Positions 54,110-62,874 of a DNA stretch of 64,000 bases are shown here, in pieces. Every line of letters begins with the position of its first letter. Position 1 is the first letter of the stretch. The stretch is taken from positions 1,116,001 through 1,180,000 of the forward strand of contig NZ_JAERQN010000001.1 in assembly GCF_016805305.1 (NCBI RefSeq), read 5' to 3'. Under the pieces are notes generated by a model. It searched no databases and was not told where the DNA came from. It saw nothing but the letters and a program-made list of their open reading frames with translations. Made by a program: the position numbers and the translations under genes. This stretch comes from Falsiroseomonas ponticola (lineage in GTDB: Bacteria > Pseudomonadota > Alphaproteobacteria > Acetobacterales > Acetobacteraceae).

Positions 54110-54856
54110 TCAGGCCGCCACGCCCACGCGCCGCGCCCGCCCCTGCCGCGCCTTCCGGTCGATGTCGAGCCGGTGCCAAATGATGATGGCGAGCCCCACG
54201 ATCAGCGGCACCGACCACATGCCGGGATGCAGCGCCAGTTCGGGGAAGATGCGCACCGACCCGAAGGCCATGAAGGCGGTGTAGACGCTGATGCCCGCGC
54301 CGACCAAGGCCTTGATGTGCTCCTTCAGCCAGTCCGCGCGCTCCACGCGCGGCTTGTGGATGAACCAGAGGTTCGTCAGCCCCGTCGCCACGCCGACCAC
54401 CGCGATGCCGATCATCAGGTACTGCCCGATGAACCACCCATCCACCGCGCAGGCCACCGCCGCCGCCATCACCGCGTATTGCAGCCCGACATTCAGCGGC
54501 GTGCGGTTCAGCGCGTGCCGTGCCTTGTTGCGGATCGCGAGCCAGCCATACCAGGCCAGGTTGATCGTCAGGATGCCGGTATGCAGCATCATCCAGCCGA
54601 ACAGCCCGCGGATGAAGTTGGCGTCGAAGCGGTCCGCCAGGTGCGGATGCGTGCCGAAGGGATCGGCCAGCGTCATCAGGCTCATGCAGACGGCGAAGCT
54701 GCCCGTCGCCAGCATGGCATAGGCGAAGACCTTCCCCCAGCGCGCATGGTTCACGCCGCCCTTGCGCCCGATCACCGGCACCCAGAAGGCGATGGCGCCC
54801 GTGCTGCCCGTGACGATATGCGCCGCGATGAGGCCATGGAACACCAGCAGCTCCAT
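54110..54856 (-). CDS. DUF2306-like membrane protein upstream of crtD
   Basis: A 248-residue protein with about seven helices. It has an early His/Gly pattern ('MELLVFHGLIAAHIVTGSTG'), the segment 'KGGVNHARWGKVFAYAML', and near the end 'LKEHIKALVGAGISVYTAFM'. These resemble DUF2306-type membrane proteins of unknown function. It stands directly upstream of crtD, where Rhodobacter has crtC, and shares a promoter region bearing PpsR-type palindromes with the P450 gene. A role in carotenoid modification is inferred from place and regulation only. Confidence 0.7.
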   Translation of the reverse strand: MELLVFHGLIAAHIVTGSTGAIAFWVPVIGRKGGVNHARWGKVFAYAMLATGSFAVCMSLMTLADPFGTHPHLADRFDANFIRGLFGWMMLHTGILTINLAWYGWLAIRNKARHALNRTPLNVGLQYAVMAAAVACAVDGWFIGQYLMIGIAVVGVATGLTNLWFIHKPRVERADWLKEHIKALVGAGISVYTAFMAFGSVRIFPELALHPGMWSVPLIVGLAIIIWHRLDIDRKARQGRARRVGVAA

Positions 54857-54867
54857 TCCTCGCCTCC

Positions 54868-54898
54868 CGTATGACGGAAGTGACAATGCCACTTGACA
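54868..54898. promoter_or_regulatory. PpsR-type palindromes between the crtD-side membrane gene and the P450 gene
   Basis: CGTATGACGGAAGTGACA (54868-54885) and TGACAATGCCACTTGACA (54881-54898) overlap and each has one mismatch to TGT-N12-ACA. They occupy the centre of the 73-bp divergent gap, so one element may control both directions. Confidence 0.5.
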
Positions 54899-54929
54899 CT
54901 TCGCGGTGTAAAGCGAGGGATAGTGCGGC

Positions 54930-56303
54930 ATGTCGATGACCGCGCCCTTCATCCCGCCGCACCCCACGCCGCGCTCGCCCATCATCTCCCTCTTCCGCGC
55001 CCTGCTGCAGGGGGAGGGCAACCTGCTGGGCCTGCTGCCGGCCGATGCCTACCGCATGCCGATCGGGCCGCTCGGCTATTCCCGCCGCTCCATCGTGGTG
55101 GTGAACGAGCCGAAGCTGGTGCGCGACGTGCTGGTGGACACGCAGGGCATCTTCCCGAAATCGGACCTGATGGTGAATGCGCTGGAGCCGCTGATCGGCG
55201 ACAGCATCTTCGTCAGCAACGGCGCCACCTGGAAGCGCCAGCGCGCCATGATGGACCCCGCGCTGACCCTGATGCGCGTGAACCGCGCCTTCGCCAGCAT
55301 GGAAGCCGGCGCCGCCGAATACGAGGAGACATTGCACGCGCAGGCGCAATCGAAGGAACTCTTCTCCCTCGACCTCGCCATGAGCCATCTGACGGCCGAC
55401 ATCATCTGCCGCTCCGTCTTCTCCACCTCGCTCGCCACGACCGTGGCGCATGAGGTCTTCGACGCCTTCACCTTCTTCGAACGCAGCGTCGCGCAGGTGG
55501 AGATCCGCCGCCTGATCATGGACCGCGCCTGGACGAAGATTCCCCAGACCCAGGCCGTGCTCGACAGCTGCGCGCTGATCCGCCGCTGCCTGGGCGATCT
55601 GCTGGACAGCCACCTCGATGCCGGACAGTCCTTCGACGACATCGCCAGCGCCGTCGTCGCCGCGCATGATGTCGATGGCCGCGCCTTCACGCGGGAGGAG
55701 CTGATCGACCAGCTCGGCGTGCTGTTCCTGGCGGGGCATGAGACCAGCGCCAGCGCGCTCACCTGGTGCTTCTACCTGCTGGCCACGCGCCCGGAACTCG
55801 TCGCGCGCATCCGCGCCGAAGTGGCGGAGGTCTGTGGGCCAGGCCCGATCAGCTTCGAACAGACGCGCCGCCTCGTCTTCACGCGCAACGTCTTCAACGA
55901 GACGCTGCGCCTCTATCCCCCCATCACCTTCCTGCCGCGCGTGGCCAACGAAGCCACGCGCATCGGCGAGTACCGCGTGAAGCGCGGCGCGCTGATCATG
56001 GTGGCGCCCTGGGTGCTGCACCGCCACCGCCTCTACTGGAAGGACCCCAACGTCTTCGACCCCGACCGCTTCACGGCGGAACGGAAGTCGGAACTGACCC
56101 AGGGCGCCTATATCCCCTTCGGCATCGGCCCGCGCATCTGCGCCGGCGCCGCCTTCGCGACGGTGGAGGCGACGCTGCTCATCGCCCGCCTCTTCCGCCA
56201 TTTCGACTTCACGGTGGAGAACCCCGCCGCCGTCCGCCCCGCCGCGCGCCTCACCACGCGCCCGACGCGCCAGGTCATGTGCCGGGTGACGCGCGCGCGA
56301 TGA
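54930..56303 (+). CDS. cytochrome P450
   Basis: A 457-residue soluble P450. Its I-helix oxygen-binding motif is 'AGHETSASALTW' near residue 270. The K-helix E-x-x-R is in 'NETLRLYPP', and the heme loop 'FGIGPRICAGAAFA' has Cys404 as iron ligand. It is divergent from the crtD-side membrane gene across PpsR-type sites and overlaps the ATP-grasp gene (ATGA). Bacterial P450s of the CYP175 type hydroxylate carotenoids, so a carotenoid substrate is plausible; it could also act on a fatty acid or terpene. Not a standard PGC gene. Confidence 0.92.
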   Translation: MSMTAPFIPPHPTPRSPIISLFRALLQGEGNLLGLLPADAYRMPIGPLGYSRRSIVVVNEPKLVRDVLVDTQGIFPKSDLMVNALEPLIGDSIFVSNGATWKRQRAMMDPALTLMRVNRAFASMEAGAAEYEETLHAQAQSKELFSLDLAMSHLTADIICRSVFSTSLATTVAHEVFDAFTFFERSVAQVEIRRLIMDRAWTKIPQTQAVLDSCALIRRCLGDLLDSHLDAGQSFDDIASAVVAAHDVDGRAFTREELIDQLGVLFLAGHETSASALTWCFYLLATRPELVARIRAEVAEVCGPGPISFEQTRRLVFTRNVFNETLRLYPPITFLPRVANEATRIGEYRVKRGALIMVAPWVLHRHRLYWKDPNVFDPDRFTAERKSELTQGAYIPFGIGPRICAGAAFATVEATLLIARLFRHFDFTVENPAAVRPAARLTTRPTRQVMCRVTRAR

Positions 56304-57445
56304 CGCGGACGGTGGTGCTGACGCTGGGACGGCTGCCCAAGGCCCTCGACCTCGCCCGCGGTTTTTCCTCGATTGGCTGGCGTGTGATCGTCGCGGAGCC
56401 CTTCGCGCGCCACCTCTGCGGCTCCTCCCGCGACGTCGCCCGTTCCATCCGCGTCCCGCCGCCCAGCGCGGGCAAGCGCGCCTATCTGGAGGCGCTTGCG
56501 AAGATCGTGCGGGAGGAGCGCGCCGAGCTCGTCCTGCCGGTGTCGGAGGAGACGATGCATGTCGCGCACCTCCCGCCCCTGCTGCCCCCCGGCGCCCGCG
56601 TCGCGACCATGCCGCCGGACCAGGTTCTCGCCCTGCACCACAAGGGCGGCTTCATCCGCGCCGCCCTCGACTACGGCGTGACGGTGCCGGAGAGCCTGCC
56701 CCTCGGCACGCCGGAAGCGGCCGCCCTGGCGCGCGACAGCGCCGTGGTGGTCAAGCCCGTCCACAGCTGCTCCGGCCGCGGTGTCCGCCGCCTCGCCGCC
56801 GGCGATCCCCTGCCCGGCGAAGCCGATCCCCACCTCGTCCAGCGCCTAATCGTGGGGGAGGAATTCAGCACCTGCTCCCTGGCCCATCAGGGCCGCGTGC
56901 TGGCCACCACGGTCTATCGCGGCGCGCAATTCTCGGGCTCGGTCGCCGTCTCCTTCGAACGGGTGGACCACCCGGCGATCGAGGCCTGGGCGGCCCGCTT
57001 CATCGAGCGTGCGAACTGGTCCGGCTTCATCAGCTTCGACCTGATCGTGGATGCGCGGGGCACGCCCTGGGGCATCGAATGCAACCCGCGCACCACCAGC
57101 GGCCTGCATTTCTTCGAGCCCACGGATATCGCGCGAAGTCTCGCCGACCCCACCGCGCCGCCGCCCCGCCACCGGCCCGAACGCACCCTGCAGCAATTCT
57201 GGTCCTGCCTGACGGAGACGCAGCTTTCCCTGTTCAAGGGCGGCCCCTTCCGCGCCAACCTCCGTCGCCTGCTCACCACCCGCGACGTCTGCTGGCAGGC
57301 GCGCGACCCCTGGCCGCTGCTGGCGATGCCCTGGACATCCTGGCCCATCATCCGCGACGCCGCCCGCAAGGGGGTGCCCTTCGGAGAGGTCGCAACGCTG
57401 GATGTCGGCTGGTACGAGGACGCTACTTCAGCGGCAGCCCGTTAG
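56300..57445 (+). CDS. ATP-grasp ligase-like enzyme
   Basis: A 381-residue protein with an N-terminal Rossmann-like part ('VVLTLGRLPKALDLARGFSS'), ATP-binding 'AVVVKPVHSCSGRGVRRLA' near residue 150, and the metal-binding end 'GFISFDLIVDARGTPWGIEC' then N-P-R near residue 255. Such carbamoyl-phosphate-synthase-like ligases join a carboxylate to an amine, thiol or similar group via acyl phosphate. Start 56300 overlaps the P450 stop, so the pair is translationally coupled. Substrates are unknown; the C-terminal 100 residues do not match a domain I know. Confidence 0.8.
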   Translation: MTRTVVLTLGRLPKALDLARGFSSIGWRVIVAEPFARHLCGSSRDVARSIRVPPPSAGKRAYLEALAKIVREERAELVLPVSEETMHVAHLPPLLPPGARVATMPPDQVLALHHKGGFIRAALDYGVTVPESLPLGTPEAAALARDSAVVVKPVHSCSGRGVRRLAAGDPLPGEADPHLVQRLIVGEEFSTCSLAHQGRVLATTVYRGAQFSGSVAVSFERVDHPAIEAWAARFIERANWSGFISFDLIVDARGTPWGIECNPRTTSGLHFFEPTDIARSLADPTAPPPRHRPERTLQQFWSCLTETQLSLFKGGPFRANLRRLLTTRDVCWQARDPWPLLAMPWTSWPIIRDAARKGVPFGEVATLDVGWYEDATSAAAR

Positions 57446-57704
57446 CCGCGGCGATGGCCGCCGGATCCACCCGCGCCTCATTCGCCGCCGCCGGCACGCG
57501 CGGCGCCCGCAGCGGGCGCCGGCCGAGCGACCAGTTCGGCGCCATCCGCACCTCCGGGTTCGGCACCGTCCAGCAGGACCCGTCCGCATCCAGGAAGACC
57601 ACCCACATCAGGTGCGTCTCCGCCCCGTAGTCGATCAGGAAATGCGCGATTCCCTCGCCCTTCGGCGTCGACATCGGCAGGGGCGGGTCGAGTTGCAGGA
57701 TCAT
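57423..57704 (-). CDS. small conserved protein downstream of phnE
   Basis: A 93-residue soluble protein: 'PPLPMSTPKGEGIAHFLIDY' at the start, 'HLMWVVFLDADGSCWTVPNP' in the middle, and an Ala/Arg-rich tail. It lies 46 bp after the second phnE and overlaps the end of the ATP-grasp gene by 23 bp tail to tail. The pattern looks like a conserved hypothetical family; no function is known to me. Confidence 0.65.
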   Translation of the reverse strand: MILQLDPPLPMSTPKGEGIAHFLIDYGAETHLMWVVFLDADGSCWTVPNPEVRMAPNWSLGRRPLRAPRVPAAANEARVDPAAIAAANGLPLK

Positions 57705-57750
57705 GCGGCGGAAACGCGGCCTCCGGCGGCCTTGTTCCCCGTCACGATTC

Positions 57751-58614
57751 TCAGCGCTTCGCGATCCCGTCCCGGTCGCCGATCAACCGCCGGCGGATGC
57801 GCGACGACAGCGTATCGATCAGCGCCACGGCCGCGATCATCAGGATGATGATGAAGGCGACCTCGTCCCAGTAGCGGACCTTGATCCGTTCCGCGATCTG
57901 CAGCCCGATGCCCCCCGCCCCGACAACGCCGAGGATGGCAGCCGAGCGCGTGTTCGACTCGAGGAAGTACAGCGCCTGCGCCACCATCACCGGCAGCACC
58001 TGCGGCAGCAGCCCGAAGCGGGTGCGCAGCAGCCGGTTCCCGCCCACGGCATCGATCCCCTCCGCCTGGCGCTTCTCCGCATTCTCGATCGCCTCGGCAT
58101 ACAGCTTCGCCAGCACGGCGATGTCCGCGGTCGCGATCGCCAGCACGCCCGCCAGCGGGCCGAGCCCCACCGCCCGCACATAGGCCAGCGCCCAGATCAG
58201 CTGGTCCACGCCGCGGAAGCCATCGAAGACCCGCCGCAGCGAGAAATGCGCCAGCGTGTTGGTCACCACGTTGTTGGCGCCCATGAAGCCCAGCGGCACG
58301 GCGATGATCGCGGCGGCCAGCGTGCCGAGGAAGGCCATCGCGATGCTCTCCGCGATGCCCTTCAATATCTCCTCCCACTGCTCCCCGGGTGAGGGCGGGA
58401 TCATCAGCGTGACGATGGTGCCGAGGCCGGACAGCCCGTTCCACAGCCGGGCCGGCGTGATGTCGAACCACCAGAACAGGAAGACCAGCCAGCCGATCCC
58501 CGCCGCCCAGGCCAGGGCGCGCAGCGCGCGAGTGGCGGGGGTGGCGCCGAAGGCGCGGGGGTAGCGCGCGCGGAGTGCCGCGACCTGCTCCGGGGTCGGA
58601 TGCGCCAGCGCCAT
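57751..58614 (-). CDS. phnE: phosphonate-type ABC transporter permease (second)
   Basis: A 287-residue PhnE-family permease with about six helices and the ABC-contact EAA loop around 'AKLYAEAIENAEKRQAEGID'. It lies 4 bp after the other phnE gene. Two permeases in a row suggest a heterodimeric channel importing phosphonate, phosphite or a similar oxyanion. Confidence 0.9.
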   Translation of the reverse strand: MALAHPTPEQVAALRARYPRAFGATPATRALRALAWAAGIGWLVFLFWWFDITPARLWNGLSGLGTIVTLMIPPSPGEQWEEILKGIAESIAMAFLGTLAAAIIAVPLGFMGANNVVTNTLAHFSLRRVFDGFRGVDQLIWALAYVRAVGLGPLAGVLAIATADIAVLAKLYAEAIENAEKRQAEGIDAVGGNRLLRTRFGLLPQVLPVMVAQALYFLESNTRSAAILGVVGAGGIGLQIAERIKVRYWDEVAFIIILMIAAVALIDTLSSRIRRRLIGDRDGIAKR

Positions 58615-58618
58615 CGCC

Positions 58619-59527
58619 TCAGCCCTTCCCGCCGGCGGCGGCCGCGTTCAGCCCCATGCGCAGCTTCTCCGACACCACGTCGATCAGCGCGACGGCCAGG
58701 ATGATCAGCACGACGATGGCGCTGATCTCCTCGTAGTAGTTGAAGGCGATCACCTGGTAGAGCTCCTGCCCGATCCCGCCCGCGCCGACGAAGCCGATCA
58801 CGCTGGCGCCCCTGACATTCACCTCGAAGCGCAGCAGCGCGTAGCTCAGGAAATTGGGCGCCACCTGCGGCAGGATGCCGAAGCGCGCGCGGTGGAACCA
58901 GTTGCCGCCGGCGGCGCGCACGCCCTCCACCGGGCCCGGCTCCGCATTCTCCACCACCTCGGCGAAGAGCTTGCCATTGGCGCCCAGCGTGTGGATGGCG
59001 ATGGCCAGGATGCCCGCCAGCGGCCCGATGCCGAAGGCCCAGACGAAGATCAGCGCGAAGACGATCTCCGGCACCGTCCGGCACACCTCCAGGAAGCGGC
59101 GGGACAGGTGATAGACCCAGGCATTGGGCGCCATGTTCCGCGCCGCCGGGAAGCAGAGCGCGAGCGCGCCCAGCGTGCCCGCCAGCGTCGCCAGCAGGGC
59201 CATCTGCGCCGTCTCGAACAGCAGCCAGGCCCATTTGTCGGCGCGATACATCCAGGAGGCGAAGCTGCCCTCCGTCTCCCAATTCGCGAAGAAGACCTCC
59301 CAGCGGAAGGTCGGGAGCGTCCGCCAGAAATACTCGCCGATGCGCGGCAGCCCGGCCAGGATGGCGGCGGGAGAGGCCTCGCTGACCAGCGCCGCCACAT
59401 AGATGCACACCAGCAGGACGCCACCCCACAGCAGGGTGGCGTTGCGTCGGGCGCGGCGCGCCGCCTGGAAATCCGCCTCGATCCGATCAACGGCAACGGG
59501 GCGGGGAAGGGGGAGCGCCGCCGACAC
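58619..59527 (-). CDS. phnE: phosphonate-type ABC transporter permease (first)
   Basis: A 302-residue PhnE-family permease with an N-terminal cytoplasmic part, six or so helices and the EAA loop 'KLFAEVVENAEPGPVEGVRA'. It lies 2 bp after phnD and pairs with the next gene in the phnCDEE order. Confidence 0.9.
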   Translation of the reverse strand: MSAALPLPRPVAVDRIEADFQAARRARRNATLLWGGVLLVCIYVAALVSEASPAAILAGLPRIGEYFWRTLPTFRWEVFFANWETEGSFASWMYRADKWAWLLFETAQMALLATLAGTLGALALCFPAARNMAPNAWVYHLSRRFLEVCRTVPEIVFALIFVWAFGIGPLAGILAIAIHTLGANGKLFAEVVENAEPGPVEGVRAAGGNWFHRARFGILPQVAPNFLSYALLRFEVNVRGASVIGFVGAGGIGQELYQVIAFNYYEEISAIVVLIILAVALIDVVSEKLRMGLNAAAAGGKG

Positions 59528-59529
59528 GC

Positions 59530-60513
59530 CTAGCTGCGCCGCCGCCGTTCGGCCGCTTCCTCGCGGCGCAGCTGCACGATGGGTTCGAACTGCTCATGCG
59601 TCACGGCCGCGTAGCCCAGCCCGCCGCCGCGCTCCACCTGCGCATAGATCTGCGGATGGGCGGTGGCCAGCGCCAGGTGGAAGGCGGTGATGTCGGCCTT
59701 GAACGCCGCCGGCAGATCCTTCCGGACAGTCATCGGCCCGTTCAGGATCGGGCGGGACCGCCAGATGATCCGCAGGTCGCGCATGGTCAGCATCCCCTTC
59801 TCGACCATGGCGCGAAGGTTGCCGCGGGTGAAGCCCTGCGCCTCGTCGCCCTGGCCGGAGGCCCAGGTCACCGCCGCATCATACTGGCGCTGCAGCACCG
59901 CGACCACCGCCTGTTCATGCCCGCCGCCGAAGCCGGTGCGGGAGAAATACTGGCCGCCTTCCGTGTTGATGCCGGAGGCGCGCAGCTCGCTGCGCGGCAC
60001 CAGGTAGCCGCTTGTGCTGTTCGGGTCGGCCCAGGCCAGGGACCGGCCGCGCAGCTGGTCCAGGCTGGTGATGCCGCTATCCGCCCGCACCACCATGACG
60101 GAGATGTAGGAGATGCCGCCATCGGCCTCCCGCGCCACGAAGAGCGGCTCCACCCCCCCATTGGTGTCGAGCCAGGCGCCGGCATAGGCGGAGGCGCCGA
60201 GGCTCGACATCTCGATCTGCCGCGCGCTGAAGGCCTGCATCACGCCCGCATAGTCGGAGGCCGGGAAAAGGCGGACGGGCACGCCGAAGGTCGCCTCGAT
60301 CAACTGGCGGTAGGCGTCGTAGCGGCCCAGACGGTCGGATTCATTCTCGCCCCCCATCAGGCCGATGCGGATCTGGGGGACCTGCTGCGCCCAGGCGCGG
60401 CGCCCGGCCGCGGGCATGGCGGGGGTGGGGGCGGGCGCGGGGGCGGAGCCTTGCGCAAGCGCGGGCAGGGGGGCCGCCGCGGCGGCGGCCAGCATCAGGC
60501 GACGGGTGATCAT
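59530..60513 (-). CDS. phnD: phosphate/phosphite/phosphonate ABC transporter binding protein
   Basis: A 327-residue periplasmic binding protein of the PhnD family. The leader is MITRRLMLAAAAAAPLPALA, followed by a Pro/Ala linker. Core segments are 'IRIGLMGGENESDRLGRYDA' and 'WADPNSTSGYLVPRSELRAS', the latter a phosphonate-binding-type S-T-S-G motif. Start 60513 has a GGAGAGA site. The exact ligand is not certain. Confidence 0.9.
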   Translation of the reverse strand: MITRRLMLAAAAAAPLPALAQGSAPAPAPTPAMPAAGRRAWAQQVPQIRIGLMGGENESDRLGRYDAYRQLIEATFGVPVRLFPASDYAGVMQAFSARQIEMSSLGASAYAGAWLDTNGGVEPLFVAREADGGISYISVMVVRADSGITSLDQLRGRSLAWADPNSTSGYLVPRSELRASGINTEGGQYFSRTGFGGGHEQAVVAVLQRQYDAAVTWASGQGDEAQGFTRGNLRAMVEKGMLTMRDLRIIWRSRPILNGPMTVRKDLPAAFKADITAFHLALATAHPQIYAQVERGGGLGYAAVTHEQFEPIVQLRREEAAERRRRS

Positions 60514-60564
60514 GCGGGTCTCTCCGTTGGGTGGAAGAACGCCGCCGATCCCGCCGCCCGCCAC

Positions 60565-61392
60565 TCAGGCGATGGCGAGGCCGGCCTTCGGCGCGCGCTG
60601 GGCCTGGGGCTTCACCGCCTCCTCGGCCTGCTCGTCGAACTCGTCCTCGGACACGCCGTAGATCTCGCGCACCTTCTCCCCGGTCAGCGCGGCGGGCGGG
60701 CCATCGAACATCACGCGCCCGGCCTGCATCGCGACGATCCGGTCGCAATAATGCCGGGCGGTGTCGAGGTGATGGAGGTTGGTCAGCACCGTGATGCCAT
60801 CCTCCCTGTTCACCTGGCGCAGCGCCTCCATCACCGTCCGCGCATTGCGCGGGTCGAGGCTCGCGATCGGCTCGTCGGCCAGGATGAATTTCGGTTCCTG
60901 CATCAGGGCGCGGCAGATCGCCACGCGCTGCTGCTGGCCGCCGGAGAGCGTATCGGCGCGCTGCAGCGCGGTATCCGCCAGGTCGAAGCGGTCCAGCGCC
61001 TGGATCGCCAGCGCCCGTTCCTCCGCGCTGAACAGGCAGAGCAGGCTGGTCAGCGTGCCCATCACGCCGGGCCGGTGGTTCAGCCGGCCGACCAGCACGT
61101 TGGTCAGCACATCCAGGCGCTGCACCAGGTTGAACTGCTGGAAGATCATCGCGCAGTCCGTCCGCCAGCGCCGCAGCGCGGCCCCGCGCAGCGCGGTGAT
61201 GTCCTGGCCATCATGGATGATCCGGCCCTCGGAGGGTTCGGTCAGGCGGTTGATCATCCGCAGCAGCGTGGATTTCCCCGCCCCTGACCGGCCGATCACC
61301 CCCACCATCTGGCCATCCGGGATCGAGAGGCGGACATCGTTCACCGCCGTCACCGAACCGAACCGCCGTGTCAGACCCTGGAGCTCAAGCAT
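60565..61392 (-). CDS. phnC: phosphonate-type ABC transporter ATP-binding protein
   Basis: A 275-residue ATPase with Walker A 'GRSGAGKST', signature '[15 protein letters not shown]' and Walker B '[13 protein letters not shown]'. PhnC-like features include '[20 protein letters not shown]'. It heads the phnCDEE run. Start 61392 (MLELQGL) is chosen over an upstream ATG that would add a His-rich stretch. No C-P lyase or phosphonatase genes are nearby. Confidence 0.92.
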   Translation of the reverse strand: MLELQGLTRRFGSVTAVNDVRLSIPDGQMVGVIGRSGAGKSTLLRMINRLTEPSEGRIIHDGQDITALRGAALRRWRTDCAMIFQQFNLVQRLDVLTNVLVGRLNHRPGVMGTLTSLLCLFSAEERALAIQALDRFDLADTALQRADTLSGGQQQRVAICRALMQEPKFILADEPIASLDPRNARTVMEALRQVNREDGITVLTNLHHLDTARHYCDRIVAMQAGRVMFDGPPAALTGEKVREIYGVSEDEFDEQAEEAVKPQAQRAPKAGLAIA

Positions 61393-61551
61393 CCCCGCCG
61401 CCCTTCGATGGTGCGGCCTATACATGCACCGTATGACATCGCCGTTGCAGGGGGATGATGGTCTGATGGCAGCGATTCCGGCGGCCCGGGCCCTTCCGCG
61501 CCCCGCCGCCCTGGGCGATCCTCCGCGCCCAACCCCAGGGGGAACTGCCCG

Positions 61552-61881
61552 ATGATCGTCGACCTGCGCATCTACACCACGGCGCCCGGCAAGCTGGCCG
61601 AGTTCGTCTCGCTCTATGAGACGATGGCCTGGCCGCTGCAGCTGAAATACCTGGAGAACTGCCTGGGCTGGTTCACGACGGTGGAGGGGGAGCTGAACAC
61701 CGTTGTCCATCTCTGGGGCTATGCGGATTTGGCGGATCGCGACCGCCGCCGCACCGCCATGGCCGCCGACCCCGCCTGGGGCGCCTATCTGAAGGAGGGT
61801 GCGGCCCGCGGCCTGCTGGTGAAGCAGGAGAACCGCTTCGTCCGGCCGACGGGGTTCTACAGCAAGTTCAAGGCCGGCTGA
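61552..61881 (+). CDS. NIPSNAP family protein
   Basis: A 109-residue ferredoxin-like-fold protein beginning '[20 protein letters not shown]' and containing '[20 protein letters not shown]', typical of NIPSNAP proteins. Function in bacteria is poorly known. It is divergent from phnC across a 159-bp gap in which I see no known operator. Confidence 0.88.
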   Translation: MIVDLRIYTTAPGKLAEFVSLYETMAWPLQLKYLENCLGWFTTVEGELNTVVHLWGYADLADRDRRRTAMAADPAWGAYLKEGAARGLLVKQENRFVRPTGFYSKFKAG

Positions 61882-62191
61882 TCGGCCCGGGGGGAGCGCC
61901 GCTCCCCCCATACCCCCCACGCCAGGGTCGAAGGCGACCCTGGGCCGCCGGATAGGAAACCGAGGACGGTCCCGGGCCGTCTCGGCCCTGGTGGTGGGGG
62001 TCCGGGGGAGGCAAAGCCTCCCCCGAAGTGCCCCGCGAAAGCGCTGGCGCCGCGCCTTGTGTTCCGGCTATGTTCATCGCGCCGCCGCCCTTCCGCGCCC
62101 TCCGCACCCCCTCGAAAACGGTGCTAAAGGCGCATAAACGGCATAATCGGCTTAAGTCACCTAGCGACTAAAAAGTCACACCCGTCACCAG
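61882..62191. repeat. palindrome-rich intergenic region between convergent genes
   Basis: No gene is supported here. Two strong hairpins occur: CCAGGGTCG/CGACCCTGG (61922-61943) and a perfect 10-bp stem CGGGGGAGGC/GCCTCCCCCG with an AAA loop (62003-62025). Both look like dispersed intergenic palindromes of high-GC proteobacteria and may terminate the NIPSNAP gene. The part near 62110-62180 is notably AT-richer. Confidence 0.6.
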
Positions 62192-62791
62192 TTACACCGG
62201 CCGCCGCGCCCGCAGCGCCGCCGCCAGCGTGCCCTCATCCAGCACATCCAGCGCGCCCCCCATCGGCACGCCCTGCGCCAGCCGCGTCACCGTGACATCC
62301 GCGGGCTTCAACCGGTCCGTCAGGTAATGCGCCGTCGCCGTGCCATCGACGGTGGCGGGCAGGGCGATGATCACCTCGCTCACCCCCTCCTGCTCCACCC
62401 GCCGCAGCAGCGGCTGGATGGAGAGTTCCTCCGGCCCGATGCCGGCCAGCGGAGAGAGCGTGCCCCCCAGCACATGGTACAGCCCGTGATGCGCATGGGC
62501 GCGCTCCAGCGCCCAGAGGTCGGCGACCCCCTCCACCACGCAGACCAGGTGGCGGTCCCGCCGCGGGTCGGTGCAGATGCCGCAGGGCGATTGCGCATCG
62601 AGGTTGCCGCAGACCTGGCAGGGCCGCACGGCCTCGGCCGCCGCCGTCAGCGCCTCCGCCAGCGGCAGCATCGTCTCCTGCGGCTTCATCAGCATGCGCA
62701 GCACCGCCCGCCGCGCGCTGCGCCGGCCAAGGCCGGGCGTGCGCGCCAGCAGCGCGATCAGGCGTTCGATGGGATCATTCGGCAGTGACAA
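62192..62791 (-). CDS. recR: recombination mediator RecR
   Basis: A 199-residue DNA-repair protein. It has an N-terminal helix-hairpin-helix ('[18 protein letters not shown]'), a four-Cys zinc finger ('[16 protein letters not shown]', residues about 58-73) and a Toprim domain with '[16 protein letters not shown]'. It loads RecA together with RecO at gaps. It follows ybaB and dnaX in a classic bacterial run. Confidence 0.97.
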   Translation of the reverse strand: MSLPNDPIERLIALLARTPGLGRRSARRAVLRMLMKPQETMLPLAEALTAAAEAVRPCQVCGNLDAQSPCGICTDPRRDRHLVCVVEGVADLWALERAHAHHGLYHVLGGTLSPLAGIGPEELSIQPLLRRVEQEGVSEVIIALPATVDGTATAHYLTDRLKPADVTVTRLAQGVPMGGALDVLDEGTLAAALRARRPV

Positions 62792-62808
62792 GGGGAGGCC
62801 CTGCTACT

Positions 62809-62862
62809 CCCTCTCCCGCGGGGCGGGAGAGGGTCGGGGTAAGGGTGGGCCTGCGCCCACCC
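62809..62862. repeat. double palindrome between ybaB and recR
   Basis: CCCTCTCCCGC/GCGGGAGAGGG (62809-62833) is a perfect 11-bp stem with a GGG loop, followed by GGGTGGGC/GCCCACCC (62843-62862). This type of element recurs between genes in many high-GC genomes and may be a REP-like repeat or a mRNA structure. Confidence 0.6.
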
Positions 62863-62874
62863 CGGTCAGTCAGC

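Noticed and set aside
52626..56201. A 1191-residue minus-strand open frame
   Set aside because: Only its last 492 codons encode CrtD. The rest runs antisense or out of frame through the membrane-protein and P450 genes and is a high-GC artefact.
61868..62107. A 79-residue minus-strand frame in the recR-NIPSNAP gap
   Set aside because: It is built from the palindromic repeats, is Pro/Gly/Arg-rich and has no ribosome site.
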